64,000 nucleotides of DNA from Actinobacteria bacterium 69-20 (GCA_001897425.1 MKSW01000001.1:84025-148024); one strand, 5' to 3'. Positions 1-8,727 are shown, numbered from the stretch's first letter. Notes: generated by a model not told the origin, from the sequence alone. Made by a program: numbers and translations.

Positions 1-163
1 CATCGCCGTGCCGGAACGGGTGGTGGATGAGTCGGCCTCTCCGTTGGCCGGATCGCTGCGCGCGTGGCTGGTCGACGCGCGTGACGCCGGCCTGGACCGC
101 CCCGCCGTGGAAGCCCTCGTGAAAGCACAGCTCGATCGGACATTTAGGGAGGAACGAGTATGA
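1..163 (+). CDS. C-terminal end of a GntR/YtrA-type regulator (partial)
   Basis: An open frame enters at base 2 and ends with TGA at 161-163. The 53 visible residues are helical and end in a pattern (AGLDRPAVEALVKAQLD) typical of the short C-terminal dimerisation tail of YhcF/YtrA-type GntR regulators. Its stop overlaps the ATG of the ABC ATPase at 160 (GTATGA), so the two are translationally coupled. GntR-ABC-permease operons are a known arrangement in which the regulator represses its own transporter. The DNA-binding domain lies outside the window, so the family call rests on context and the tail only. Confidence 0.5.
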   Translation, partial: IAVPERVVDESASPLAGSLRAWLVDARDAGLDRPAVEALVKAQLDRTFREERV

Positions 164-1059
164 CGCAGTCGCTAATCGATACCGTCCCGCTGCGGGTGGA
201 TCAGGTGGGCCAGCGCTACGGGAAGAAGTGGGTGCTGCGCGGCTGCACCTTCGACCTGAGGCCGCACGCCGTGACGGCGCTGATCGGCCCGAACGGCGCC
301 GGCAAGTCGACGCTGATGTCCGCGGTCGCCGGGCTGCACGCGTCCACCGAGGGCCGGATCGAGGTGCAGGGAGCGGCGGTGACGGCGTCACCCTCGCATC
401 CGGATCTCGGCTACTTGGCGCAGGACAAGCCGCTCTACCGGCAGTACCGGGTGCGCGACATGTTGGAGATAGCACGGCATTTGAACGCGCGCTGGGATCA
501 GGCGCACGCCGATGAGCTGGTCGACGCCGCCGGGCTGGACCGCTCGCAGCGGGTGCGGACGCTCTCCGGCGGGCAGCGCACGCGGCTCGCGCTGGCGCTG
601 GTGCTCGCCAGGCGGCCCTCGGTCCTGCTGCTGGACGAGCCGCTGGCGGATCTGGATCCGTTGGCGCGCTTGGAGGTTCAGCAGACGTTGATGACGGAGG
701 TCGCCGATACGGGCATGACGGTGCTCATGTCCTCGCACATCCTGGGTGAGGTGGTCGATCTGTGCGAGGACGTGTTGGTGATGGGCACGGCCGTCGGGGG
801 CGGTGGACGGATCACGCTGTCCGGCGCGATCGACGAGATCCTTGCCACGCACCGGGTTCTCGTGGGGCCTGGCACCTCCTCGGGCGACCTCGGCTTCCTG
901 CCGGAGGGCTGCATCGTCGAGGAACAACATGCCGCGCGGCAGACCACCCTGCTGGTCGATCGACCGGTAGGCCCGCTTCCGGAGGGCTGGACGGCCTCCG
1001 ATCCGTCGCTGGACGACGTCGTCCTTGCCCACCTCCGCGCGGGCAAGGCGAAGCCATGA
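160..1059 (+). CDS. ABC transporter ATP-binding protein
   Basis: A 299-residue nucleotide-binding subunit of an ABC-2 type exporter. Walker A is GPNGAGKST (about residues 43-51), the signature is LSGGQ, Walker B is VLLLDEP followed by an LADLDP D-loop, and the switch histidine is in SSH. The C-terminal 80 residues form an accessory domain common in drug or bacteriocin-type ABC-2 ATPases. It starts within the stop of the GntR-like gene, with GGGAGG about 8 bases upstream. It presumably energises the two membrane proteins that follow. The substrate cannot be told from sequence. Confidence 0.9.
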   Translation: MTQSLIDTVPLRVDQVGQRYGKKWVLRGCTFDLRPHAVTALIGPNGAGKSTLMSAVAGLHASTEGRIEVQGAAVTASPSHPDLGYLAQDKPLYRQYRVRDMLEIARHLNARWDQAHADELVDAAGLDRSQRVRTLSGGQRTRLALALVLARRPSVLLLDEPLADLDPLARLEVQQTLMTEVADTGMTVLMSSHILGEVVDLCEDVLVMGTAVGGGGRITLSGAIDEILATHRVLVGPGTSSGDLGFLPEGCIVEEQHAARQTTLLVDRPVGPLPEGWTASDPSLDDVVLAHLRAGKAKP

Positions 1060-1070
1060 GCCCCCGCGCC

Positions 1071-1126
1071 GAGCGATGCGAAATGGCGGACAAATCGGGC
1101 AGGGGATGCGGCATTTCGCACCGCTC
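1071..1126 (+). repeat. 56-bp hairpin repeat, copy 1
   Basis: Imperfect inverted repeat with 15-base arms, GAGCGATGCGAAATG at 1071-1085 and CATTTCGCACCGCTC at 1112-1126, with one mismatch. A second copy of the same length lies at 3834-3889. Both sit just upstream (18 and 27 bases) of a gene start in this operon. A transcribed form would fold into a stable hairpin next to the ribosome-binding region, or it could be a REP-like element. Confidence 0.75.
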
Positions 1127-1144
1127 GGGGGAGGGATCACGGCC

Positions 1145-2416
1145 ATGACGAGTCCAACGCACCACGCAGCACGTGTGTCCCCGCGTGATTTCGTGAGCAG
1201 GCCGGAGTGGAAAGGTGCTGCGTCACATGGCATGTGGTGGGTCGCTTGGCGCCAGCACCGACTTCAGATCGCGGTGCTGCTCGCCGTGATGGCGGTGAGC
1301 GCGGCGGCGCTCATCATCCTGCGATCGCGGATCATCGCCGTGTATCGCGAATTCGGATGCGCGCGCTTCGGAACCTCTGTGAATGGTTCTCGGTTTGACT
1401 GTGTGGACTCGGAGGGCGTCCAGGTGTGGTGGAATTACTTTTCCACCTGGTCGCAGCTCGCGCACTTTGCCATGATCGGGGGACCCCTCGTGCTGGGCGT
1501 GTTTGCAGCCGCACCGATCTTCACGCGGGAGTTCTCGCACGGCACACAGGTTCTCGCGCTCACCCAGTCGATCGGGCGAATCCGATGGTTCCTTGCGAAG
1601 ATCACCGTCATGGTGGTGCCGCTGGTCGGCGGACTGCTGGCGCTCGGTTTCCTCATGGAGTGGACGGACAGAGTCGTCGACGTCACCGCCTATGAAGCGC
1701 TGAACGAGTCGAACTTCTTCGCGCGCGGCATGGTTCCGGCCGCCACCGGGCTCATGGGTTTCGGGTTCGCGATCGCGGTCGGCATGTACGTCCGGAACGT
1801 TGTGACGACGCTGGTGGTCGGCATGCTCGCGTCCGGCGCGATCCTGTTGGGTGTGGCGATCGTGCAACCCGATGTGCTGCCGCCGCATCGTACGGTGACT
1901 CCGATCGCTGACATGTATCGGCCGATGACGCAGGCCGAACTCGATGCCCAGCGGTCCGGGAACGGGGAGAGTCCCGACGCGAACCTCGACCGCGACATGC
2001 GGTGGCTCGGTGGCGGCTACCTCGACGCCAGCGGGCGGAAGGTCACGATGTCGAACACGCAGTCGGCCGCTTGTTTCGAGAAGGCGGACAAGGCCGGGAA
2101 CGCCGCCGCTATTGCGGCCGGTGTGAAACCGACCAGTAATGACGGCGGGACTGCCGTGATCGTCGGTGGGTCAGGCGCCGTCCCGGCGCAGTCCGAGCCG
2201 GGCTACCAAGACTCGGTCGAATACATCAACGCCTCCGCCCGCGCACAGCTTGACTGCATGCGCGGCTACGGGATCGTCGCGAGCTACACCGATCAGTTGC
2301 CCGGCTCGAAGCTGTGGCCGCTGCGCTGGGCGATCGGCGGCATCCTGCTGGCGCTCGCCGTCGCCTTCAGCACCATCGGCGCGGGCCGCCTGCGCTGGGC
2401 CGTCGCCAAACGCTGA
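1145..2416 (+). CDS. ABC-2 type transporter permease, paralogue A
   Basis: A 423-residue membrane protein. A membrane segment follows the WWVAWRQHR motif near residue 33, more hydrophobic segments follow in the middle, and a last one lies close to the C-terminus. A large polar extracytoplasmic loop occupies about residues 250-385. This is the ABC-2 (CcmB/NatB-like) layout. I chose ATG 1145, which has GGGGGAGGG upstream. Earlier in-frame starts would read through the hairpin repeat at 1071-1126. The next gene encodes a close paralogue, so the transporter may be a heterodimeric membrane domain served by the ATPase at 160. Confidence 0.85.
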   Translation: MTSPTHHAARVSPRDFVSRPEWKGAASHGMWWVAWRQHRLQIAVLLAVMAVSAAALIILRSRIIAVYREFGCARFGTSVNGSRFDCVDSEGVQVWWNYFSTWSQLAHFAMIGGPLVLGVFAAAPIFTREFSHGTQVLALTQSIGRIRWFLAKITVMVVPLVGGLLALGFLMEWTDRVVDVTAYEALNESNFFARGMVPAATGLMGFGFAIAVGMYVRNVVTTLVVGMLASGAILLGVAIVQPDVLPPHRTVTPIADMYRPMTQAELDAQRSGNGESPDANLDRDMRWLGGGYLDASGRKVTMSNTQSAACFEKADKAGNAAAIAAGVKPTSNDGGTAVIVGGSGAVPAQSEPGYQDSVEYINASARAQLDCMRGYGIVASYTDQLPGSKLWPLRWAIGGILLALAVAFSTIGAGRLRWAVAKR

Positions 2417-2514
2417 TCCCACCGGAAGATCACTTGTTGGGTGGATTTTGTGCCGCTCAGCGATCCGAATCCCACTGAACTGGTGATCTTTCGAAGACGA
2501 GAAGGAGTTCGGCC

Positions 2515-3798
2515 ATGACGGAAGGGCAGCATCGATCGATGACAGCGCCCGCAGTTCCCTCATCCTCTGGGGCATCTGCGTGGAAAGGTGCTGCGCCACA
2601 TGGCATGTGGTGGGTCGCCTGGCGCCAGCACCGGCTGCAGATCGCGGTGCTGCTCGCCGTGATGGCGGCGGGCGCGGCGGCGCTGGTGATCCTGCGATCG
2701 CGGATCATCGCCGTGTATCACGAGTTCGGATGTCCGCTGTTCGGATCCGCTGGTAACAATTCCGGGATGGGCTGTGTGGACGCGGAAGGCAGGCAGGTCT
2801 GGTGGAACTACGGGTTCTCGACCCGGTCCTCGCTGGCGCACACGGCCATGATCGCTGGGCCTGTCGTGCTGGGCGTGTTCGCCGCTGGACCGATCTTCAC
2901 GCGCGAGTTCGGCCACGGTACACAGGTTCTCGCTCTTACCCAGTCGGTTGGACGAGCCCGGTGGTTCCTCGCGAAGATCACCGTGATGGTGGTGCCGCTG
3001 GTCGGCGGGCTACTGGCGCTCGGCTACCTCATGGAGTGGACGGACCAGGCCGTCGAAGACACCGCTTATCACGGGTTGAACGCGCCGAACTTCTTCGCGC
3101 GCGGCATCGTCCCCGCAGCGACCAGCCTCATGGCCTTCGGGTTCGCGATCGCGGTCGGCATGTATGCCCGGAACGTTGTGGCGACCTTGGTGGTCGGCAT
3201 GCTCGCGTCCGGCGCAATCCTGGCGGGTGTGGCGATCGTGCAGCCGGATGTGCTGCCGGCGCAGCGCACGGTGACCCCGCTCGCGGATATCTATCGGCCG
3301 GTCACGCAGGCCGAGCTTGACAAGCAGCGGTCCGACGCGGCGACCGACACGGTGAGTTCCACCGTCGTCGACCGTAACGTCCTGTGGGTCGGTGGCGGTT
3401 ACCTCGACGTGAATGGCCGGAAGATCTCACCGTCCAGCTCGCAGTGGCAGGCCTGCTGGGAGAAGGCGGACAAGGCCGGGAACGCTGCCGCCATCGCGGT
3501 CGGCGTGAAGCCGGCAAGTAATGACGGAGGGACGGCCGTGATCACCAGCGGATCAGGCGCTGTTGCGGCACAACCGGCGCCGGGCTACCAAGACTCGGTC
3601 GAATACGTCAACGCGTCCAACCGCTCGATGCTCGATTGCATGCGCAGCGACGGAATCGCCGCCAGCTACGACGACAGGCTGCCCGGCTCGAAGCTGTGGC
3701 CGCTGCGGTGGGCCATGACCGGGATCTGCGTCATACTCGCCGCGCTCTTCCTCGCCCTCGGCGCCTGGCGTCTGCGCTGGGCCGTCGCCAAACGGTGA
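2515..3798 (+). CDS. ABC-2 type transporter permease, paralogue B
   Basis: A 427-residue membrane protein that aligns along its whole length with the preceding permease. The N-terminal KGAA.HGMWWVAWRQHR block, the central FARG..PAAT block and the C-terminal RLRWAVAKR are shared almost unchanged. The polar loop at about residues 260-390 has diverged most. This is an old tandem duplication. The start has GAAGGAG upstream. The 98-base gap before it contains an inverted repeat AAGATCAC...GTGATCTT. The pair probably forms a heterodimer, but separate homodimers cannot be excluded. Confidence 0.85.
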   Translation: MTEGQHRSMTAPAVPSSSGASAWKGAAPHGMWWVAWRQHRLQIAVLLAVMAAGAAALVILRSRIIAVYHEFGCPLFGSAGNNSGMGCVDAEGRQVWWNYGFSTRSSLAHTAMIAGPVVLGVFAAGPIFTREFGHGTQVLALTQSVGRARWFLAKITVMVVPLVGGLLALGYLMEWTDQAVEDTAYHGLNAPNFFARGIVPAATSLMAFGFAIAVGMYARNVVATLVVGMLASGAILAGVAIVQPDVLPAQRTVTPLADIYRPVTQAELDKQRSDAATDTVSSTVVDRNVLWVGGGYLDVNGRKISPSSSQWQACWEKADKAGNAAAIAVGVKPASNDGGTAVITSGSGAVAAQPAPGYQDSVEYVNASNRSMLDCMRSDGIAASYDDRLPGSKLWPLRWAMTGICVILAALFLALGAWRLRWAVAKR

Positions 3799-3833
3799 CC
3801 GGCCAGCCCCGCCGTGCACCTGCCAGCTCCGCT

Positions 3834-3889
3834 GAACGGTGCGAAATTGCGGACAAACCGGTCACGAAACACTGCATTTCGCACCGCTC
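3834..3889 (+). repeat. 56-bp hairpin repeat, copy 2
   Basis: Same 56-base element as at 1071-1126. The arms are GAACGGTGCGAAAT at 3834-3847 and ATTTCGCACCGCTC at 3876-3889. The GCGGACAAA segment next to the left arm is conserved in both copies, while the middle of the loop differs. It lies between paralogue B and the dehydrogenase lipoprotein, 27 bases before the latter's ATG. Confidence 0.75.
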
Positions 3890-3916
3890 GACGGAAAATT
3901 GGGGAGACTGGCGGGC

Positions 3917-5104
3917 ATGGACCGCCGACCCACTGCCCGGACGCGAACCTCGGCGCCCCTCGCCGTCCTGCTGGCGATAGCGGCGGTGCTGGCGTCGGCC
4001 TGCAGTGGCTCGGGAGGCAATGCGCCCGGGACCGGCACCACCACGGGAACAACGTCATCGGCGGTACTTTCCACATCGACAGGTGAGACGGCGGCGTCGA
4101 CGCGCGCGACGGCACTGCCCGCCGTCACGGTCGCCGGAACGATCGCGACCGGGCTGACCACGCCGTGGGGCCTCGGTTTCCTGCCCGACGGCACCGCCCT
4201 GGTGACCGAGCGTGACACGGCGAAGCTGAAGGCGATCGCCGCCGCCGGCCACGAGGTGCGCACGGTCGGCGCCGTCGCCGGGGTGGTGCCTGGCGGCGAG
4301 GGCGGGCTGCTCGGACTGGCCGTCTCGCCGACCTTCCGGGCCGACCACACCGTCTACGTTTACTACACGTCGCAACACGATAACCGCGTCGCGGCAATCA
4401 CTCTCGACGCGGGCGCGACGCGGATCGTCGGGCAGCGCGATATCCTCACCGGCATCCCAGCCGCGCAGTTTCACGACGGTGGGCGCCTCCTCGCGGCGCC
4501 CGATGGCACGCTGTTCGTCGGCACCGGCGACGGGACCGTGTCGTCCCGCGCGCAGGATCTCGGTTCGCTCGGCGGCAAGATCCTGCACATCACCGCGGAC
4601 GGTGCACCCGTGCCCGGACACCCGTTCGCCGACGCGCCGCTGGTCTACAGCTACGGGCACCGCAACGTGCAGGGGCTCGCGTTCGACGCGAATGGACGCC
4701 TATGGGCGAGCGAATTCGGCGCGAACGCGTATGACGAGCTGAACCTCATTCGGCCTGGCGGCAACTACGGGTGGCCGGAGGTCGAAGGCCCGTCGGACGA
4801 TCCGAGATACGTTGCGCCGTACAAGTATTGGCCCACGTCGGAGGCGTCGCCGAGCGGCCTCGCGGTGCTGGGCGAGACGGCCGCGATGGCGGCGCTGCGC
4901 GGCGAGCGGCTGTGGCTGATCCCACTGTCCGGCCCGGCGGGGAAGACCACGCCGATCGCGCAATTGGCCGGTGCCTACGGACGGTTACGGACAGTGACGG
5001 TCGCTCCGGACGGCAGCCTGTGGCTCACCACCTCCAACACGGACGGTCGCGGGACGGTGCGCCCCGGTGACGATCGGATCCTGCGGCTCACGCTGCCGCA
5101 GTGA
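3917..5104 (+). CDS. Glucose/sorbosone dehydrogenase-type lipoprotein
   Basis: A 395-residue exported lipoprotein. It has a signal peptide with a lipobox LASAC (Cys about residue 30), then a Ser/Thr/Gly-rich linker, then a six-bladed beta-propeller of the PQQ-dependent GSDH family. Family blocks seen are TPWGLGFLPDG, GGEGGLLGLAVSPTF, YGHRNVQGLAFD and GGNYGWPEVEG. The family oxidises aldoses or sugar derivatives outside the membrane, usually with PQQ. The true substrate is unknown, and actinobacterial members often have no proven activity. ATG 3917 was chosen because it gives a normal signal peptide. Confidence 0.85.
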   Translation: MDRRPTARTRTSAPLAVLLAIAAVLASACSGSGGNAPGTGTTTGTTSSAVLSTSTGETAASTRATALPAVTVAGTIATGLTTPWGLGFLPDGTALVTERDTAKLKAIAAAGHEVRTVGAVAGVVPGGEGGLLGLAVSPTFRADHTVYVYYTSQHDNRVAAITLDAGATRIVGQRDILTGIPAAQFHDGGRLLAAPDGTLFVGTGDGTVSSRAQDLGSLGGKILHITADGAPVPGHPFADAPLVYSYGHRNVQGLAFDANGRLWASEFGANAYDELNLIRPGGNYGWPEVEGPSDDPRYVAPYKYWPTSEASPSGLAVLGETAAMAALRGERLWLIPLSGPAGKTTPIAQLAGAYGRLRTVTVAPDGSLWLTTSNTDGRGTVRPGDDRILRLTLPQ

Positions 5105-5146
5105 TGGCTTTCCTGCGGTGAATTGAGCGGCAAGCCGTCCGGCGAG

Positions 5147-5155
5147 TTATCCACA
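5147..5155 (+). other. Isolated DnaA-box-like sequence
   Basis: TTATCCACA, an exact match to the DnaA box consensus, in the 121-base gap before the RadC-like gene. A second exact copy is at 40988-40996 and a one-base variant (TTATGCACA) is at 43972-43980. They are single and not clustered, so this is not an origin. Confidence 0.45.
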
Positions 5156-5225
5156 GCGCGGTCGGCCATCCACACCTGTTGTCTGCGACCCGCCCGCGGC
5201 TGCATCACGCCCTACCGTCGGCCGA

Positions 5226-5897
5226 ATGACGACCCCCAGTGCCCGTATGGCCGACGTGCCCACCGATCAGCGGCCGCGGGAGCGATTGTTCCGCTTCGGC
5301 GCGGCACCGCTCACCGATGCGGAGCTGGTCGCCGTCCTGCTCGGAACCGGCCGCGTCGGCCGGAACGTCATCGATGTCGCTGCGGATGTGCTGCAGGCAA
5401 CGGGCGGTGCCGCCGGCCTGCTCGCGACCCCCACCGCGGGTCTGACGGCGCTCCCCGGCGTTGGCCCGGTCGGCGCCTGCCGAATCCAAGCAGCCGCGGA
5501 ACTCGCCCGGCGCGCCGCCAAACCCGCTGGCGCGCCACGTATCTCGACGCGATCGGAGTTGGCGGCCGTCGCCCTGCCAGAGCTTCGCGCCTGCGACGAG
5601 AACGCCGTACTGGTGATTGTGCTCGATCGTCGGCTCCGGCTCACGACCATGCTCCCGGTGTCCGCGAACTGCGACGGACATGCCGTGGTGCCCGTCGCCG
5701 AGATCCTGCAACGCGTGGTCGAGGCCAGCGGTGCGGCCTTCGCGGTCGCCCACCAGCACCCGGGCGGGACGACCCGGCCGACCGACCGCGACCGCGCCGT
5801 GACCGCGGAACTCCGCAAGGCGGCGGCCGACTGCGGGCTGCGCTTCCTCGATCACCTCATCGTCGCCGGCGACGCCTGGGCGGCGGTGCGGGCATAG
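5226..5897 (+). CDS. RadC-like JAB/MPN-domain protein
   Basis: A 223-residue member of the RadC (UPF0758) family. The N-terminal third has the LTDAELVAVLLGTG block and a helix-hairpin-helix (LPGVGPVGACRI). The C-terminal half is a JAB1/MPN domain with the metal motif HQHPGG...PTDRD and an upstream glutamate in the VVEASGA region. RadC proteins are common but their biochemical role is still unsettled; they are not generally required for repair. The conserved serine of the JAMM motif is replaced by threonine (PTDRD). It stands alone on the plus strand. Confidence 0.8.
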   Translation: MTTPSARMADVPTDQRPRERLFRFGAAPLTDAELVAVLLGTGRVGRNVIDVAADVLQATGGAAGLLATPTAGLTALPGVGPVGACRIQAAAELARRAAKPAGAPRISTRSELAAVALPELRACDENAVLVIVLDRRLRLTTMLPVSANCDGHAVVPVAEILQRVVEASGAAFAVAHQHPGGTTRPTDRDRAVTAELRKAAADCGLRFLDHLIVAGDAWAAVRA

Positions 5898-6016
5898 CAA
5901 GACTAAACACCGCGGGTGCTGCGACTTTCCGACACATCGCCTGCGGCGTGGGCTGCGGTTGTGCGTCGGCTCGGCCCCCGAATCGCCGATGACGGCGTTC
6001 GCGGCCGGCTGGGCTG

Positions 6017-6691
6017 TCACGGGACCGGTGGAACGGGGCGGCCGAGGAAGGCGGCGAGCCGGTCGATGGCTGGCGCATGCTCGTTCGCGGGCTGAGCGGG
6101 AGCGAATCTCCCGGGTCGTGCTTCTTCGCTCAGTTGCGTGCGGGCGAAGCTCAGGGATGGCTCGGCAAGGTCGTCGGGCAGGTCTACCGGTTTGCCTGTC
6201 GCATGCGCGAGATCCCAACCGTGCGCGAGCAGGTCGTACAGCCGGATCTGCAACCGATCCGCCCCGGTCGCGGAGCCGAGCGGGCCGCGGTAGACCCGGT
6301 CGAGCACGCCGGGCGCCGCGAAGGCCGCGAGCAGGGCGGCCGCTGAGGTGCGAAAGGCGCCGACCGGATCGCCGTCGCGATCACCATCCCGGTCGCTGTC
6401 ACGGTTTTCGGCGTTGGAACTGAGCTCGCGGCGCTGCGGAGGTGGCTGGTCCTTCAGCAGTGCCGTGAACACGAGGTTCATGCCTACCAGGTGATCCACG
6501 AGCCGCCGCACGGTCCAGTCCGTGCACGGCGTCGGCATCGACCACTGGTCGGGACGAATGTTCGTGACGAGCATGTCGACCGCGTCGAACGCACGACGGA
6601 GCTGAGTGATCAGCGAATCCGAAGACGCTGAAGAAGTAGCGTCGCCGGAGGCCGGCACGTGACCGGGCGGTGGGGTATTGCTCTCTGGCAT
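6017..6691 (-). CDS. TIGR03086/DinB-type metal-binding protein
   Basis: A 224-residue protein of the actinobacterial TIGR03086 family (DinB/maleylpyruvate-isomerase N-terminal superfamily). The block TPCTDWTVRRLVDHLVGMN carries the first metal-ligand histidine, and LLAHGWDLAHATG carries the second ligand region. Members are thought to be mycothiol-dependent, but few have a known substrate. ATG 6691 was chosen over a GTG 15 bases upstream because GGAAGG lies 7 bases before it. A short Asp/Arg-rich stretch (DSDRDGDRDGD) interrupts the middle of the domain. Confidence 0.7.
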   Translation of the reverse strand: MPESNTPPPGHVPASGDATSSASSDSLITQLRRAFDAVDMLVTNIRPDQWSMPTPCTDWTVRRLVDHLVGMNLVFTALLKDQPPPQRRELSSNAENRDSDRDGDRDGDPVGAFRTSAAALLAAFAAPGVLDRVYRGPLGSATGADRLQIRLYDLLAHGWDLAHATGKPVDLPDDLAEPSLSFARTQLSEEARPGRFAPAQPANEHAPAIDRLAAFLGRPVPPVP

Positions 6692-6867
6692 GGGGGCACC
6701 TTCCACTGTCGGCGCCCCGCTGAATTCACTCGGTCAGTTTGTACCGGGAGGCGCACATTCGGTTTCGGACACTGGTCACGCACCTCCCTCCCTTATCTCC
6801 AGCGTGCCCAGCATGATACGTCCGCGACCGGAGCACGTGCCCGGGCTGTCAGGAACGGGCGGGACAC

Positions 6868-6886
6868 GAGAACATCGTCATACTCG
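6868..6886 (+). repeat. 19-bp dispersed motif (16/19)
   Basis: GAGAACATCGTCATACTCG, 16 of 19 matches to GCGAACAGCGTCATACCCG. Intergenic, between divergent genes at 6691 and 6975. Confidence 0.6.
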
Positions 6887-6974
6887 AAAAACGAGCCCCA
6901 GGCCGTGGTAGGCACTATGTCTCGCCGCGGGCTCCGGCAGGTTCGGGCCTCCATGCAGATGGCATCATCGGGCG

Positions 6975-8216
6975 ATGGCGCGCACCTGGTTGTCCGTGAC
7001 GGTGGAACTGCTCGGCGGTCGCGGCGAGGAATTGTGGCCGTGGCCCGGTCGGATCTTCGCGGTCGGTCCGCGGCACACGTTCCAGGATTTGGCGGAGGCG
7101 ATCAACGATGCCTTCGCCCGATGGGACCGGTCGCACCTGTCGGTGTTCACCCTCGCGGACGGTCGCGTCGTGACGGACGAGGACACCGCGGCGAGCCTGG
7201 CCGAATCCCCTCTCGGGCCGGTTGCCGCGACAATGGACATGGCGCACACCACGGTTGTCCGCACGCTGCGGCCGGGCGACGAGTTCCTGTTCACGTTCGA
7301 CCTCGGCGACAATTGGCAGCATCGCTGCGTGGTCGGCCCGGAGAAGATCGATCCCGCGGCGGAACTGGGGATCGTGCCCGAGGTACCGCTGCCGTACTGG
7401 GGCTGGGGCAACCTGCCCGACCAATACGGCCGGCGGTGGGCCGATGACGACGGGGAGAGTCGTGCGCCGAAGCGCCCGGCGCGGCCGCATCCGATGCTTA
7501 CCCACGACTGGCCGGGGGCGCAGGCCGCACCCGACCTCGACCTGTCCGCGGTACGCGCGGCCATCGCCCACGGTGACGTCGCCGCGTTCCTCGCCGCGAT
7601 CACCGGCCGCTCCATCGATGACGCCCTGCAGCAGGTCGCCGCGGGGATTCCGATGGTCCTGCAGCACGGGTCCGATCATGCCGAGGCGGTGGTGTTGAGC
7701 GTGATCAACCGGCTGATGATCCGCGCCGACGATGGTGACCAGGTTCTCGCCGAAGACCTGCTCGCCCGGCTGCGCCGTGAACCGCTGCCCGGTCGGGTGG
7801 TGCCGGTCGATCTGGAAATGCTGGGCGTCGAGCGGGAGGGCGACCCGGGCGCATCGACCGGCGGATACATCGACCTGCAGACCGGGGAGTTGTATGGGGA
7901 GGCCGCGACGGACGCTGGGGTGGTCGGCGACGATCTGGCGATCGACGTGGACGCCGACCCGGACCGCTGGTTGCCCTTCGATCGAACCGGCTCGCGGGAC
8001 GGCTGGCAGGACATGGCCGCCTTCGCCGAGCGGCAGCGCGACACGTCCCTGCGCGAGCGGCTGGAGAGGGCGATCGAAGGCGCAGGCGCGTTCCGACGGT
8101 TTCGTGACCTGGTGCGGGACAAGGGCCTCGACGAGCAGTGGCACGTGTTCGCCGATGATCGCCAGATCGGGCGTGCCCGACAGTTTCTCGCCGACGAGGG
8201 CATCCGGGTGGGCTGA
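6975..8216 (+). CDS. pRiA4b ORF-3-like / UPF0158 two-domain protein
   Basis: A 413-residue cytoplasmic protein with two domains. Residues about 1-170 resemble the plasmid pRiA4b ORF-3 family (FQDLAEAINDAFARWD, FTFDLGDNWQHR, PYWGWGN). Residues about 270-410 resemble UPF0158 (GGYIDLQTGELY, DPDRWLPFDRTGSRDGWQDMAAF, GAFRRFRDLV). Neither family has a firm function. The pRiA4b fold is often found near mobile elements. No neighbour shares its strand closely, so context gives no role. The start ATG is the first in frame and begins the conserved domain directly. Confidence 0.7.
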   Translation: MARTWLSVTVELLGGRGEELWPWPGRIFAVGPRHTFQDLAEAINDAFARWDRSHLSVFTLADGRVVTDEDTAASLAESPLGPVAATMDMAHTTVVRTLRPGDEFLFTFDLGDNWQHRCVVGPEKIDPAAELGIVPEVPLPYWGWGNLPDQYGRRWADDDGESRAPKRPARPHPMLTHDWPGAQAAPDLDLSAVRAAIAHGDVAAFLAAITGRSIDDALQQVAAGIPMVLQHGSDHAEAVVLSVINRLMIRADDGDQVLAEDLLARLRREPLPGRVVPVDLEMLGVEREGDPGASTGGYIDLQTGELYGEAATDAGVVGDDLAIDVDADPDRWLPFDRTGSRDGWQDMAAFAERQRDTSLRERLERAIEGAGAFRRFRDLVRDKGLDEQWHVFADDRQIGRARQFLADEGIRVG

Positions 8217-8335
8217 TCGTCGCCGTCGGGTCACGCCGGCTTCCGGCCATCGGTATGCCGGTACTCGGATTCCTTTCGGTGCAGATCCCGCGTCCTGGCT
8301 CCTTCGGATCACGCGCTCTGATCTGCGCCCGGCCG

Positions 8336-8614
8336 TCAGTCGTCGCCGAAGGCGGCGCCGACGAGCGCCGCGGAATCGTCCCGGACGATGTCGACCAGCA
8401 GATCCACGCACCGCAGCGCGGTGATCATGAGCCCCATCCGCGCGGTTGGCGCGCCCTTTTCGGCGCCGGCGACCCATTGGCGGCTCACTCCCACCAGCGC
8501 CGCGAGTTCGGCCTGGGACAGCCCTTTGACGCGGCGCGCCTCGCGCAGCATCGCGCCGATGTCTGCGGCGTTGGACGCGACTGTCACGTTCCGCCCCACC
8601 TTCGTTACCCGCAT
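8336..8614 (-). CDS. Small XRE-type helix-turn-helix regulator
   Basis: A 92-residue protein with a helix-turn-helix at about residues 18-60 (LREARRVKGLSQAELAALVGVSRQWVAGAEKG). It resembles HipB-type regulators. No HipA-like kinase or other toxin gene follows it; the next gene downstream is convergent. It could therefore be an orphan antitoxin-like repressor. An 18-base inverted repeat sits 29 bases before its ATG and is probably its own operator. Confidence 0.7.
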   Translation of the reverse strand: MRVTKVGRNVTVASNAADIGAMLREARRVKGLSQAELAALVGVSRQWVAGAEKGAPTARMGLMITALRCVDLLVDIVRDDSAALVGAAFGDD

Positions 8615-8642
8615 TGTTACTCACAGGCGACACCACTCGATA

Positions 8643-8660
8643 TGTTAATTGTAAGTAACA
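8643..8660 (-). promoter_or_regulatory. Inverted-repeat operator of the XRE gene
   Basis: TGTTAATTGTAAGTAACA is an inverted repeat with TGTTAnTT arms. It lies in an AT-rich patch that is striking in this GC-rich region, and it also offers -10-like hexamers. It is close upstream of the XRE start. Autoregulation is inferred. Confidence 0.5.
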
Positions 8661-8727
8661 TTCGCAGTAATGTCATCTGCGGGCGACATGTCGCCCTGTG
8701 GTGCCTTGTGACAGCCGCGTGGAGACG

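Noticed and set aside
156..173. A dispersed-motif copy at the first ABC ATPase start (GAGTATGACGCAGTCGC)
   Set aside because: Ungapped it matches only 13 of 19 positions, which is below the level I accept.
388..1233. Long open frames on the strand opposite real genes (also 2171-2599, 6915-8636, 15100-17085, 27541-29016, 31522-33351, 51424-53202, 53501-55417, 58047-60041)
   Set aside because: They are the usual antisense shadows in GC-rich DNA: Arg/Gly/Pro/His-rich translations without domains, lying over clear genes.
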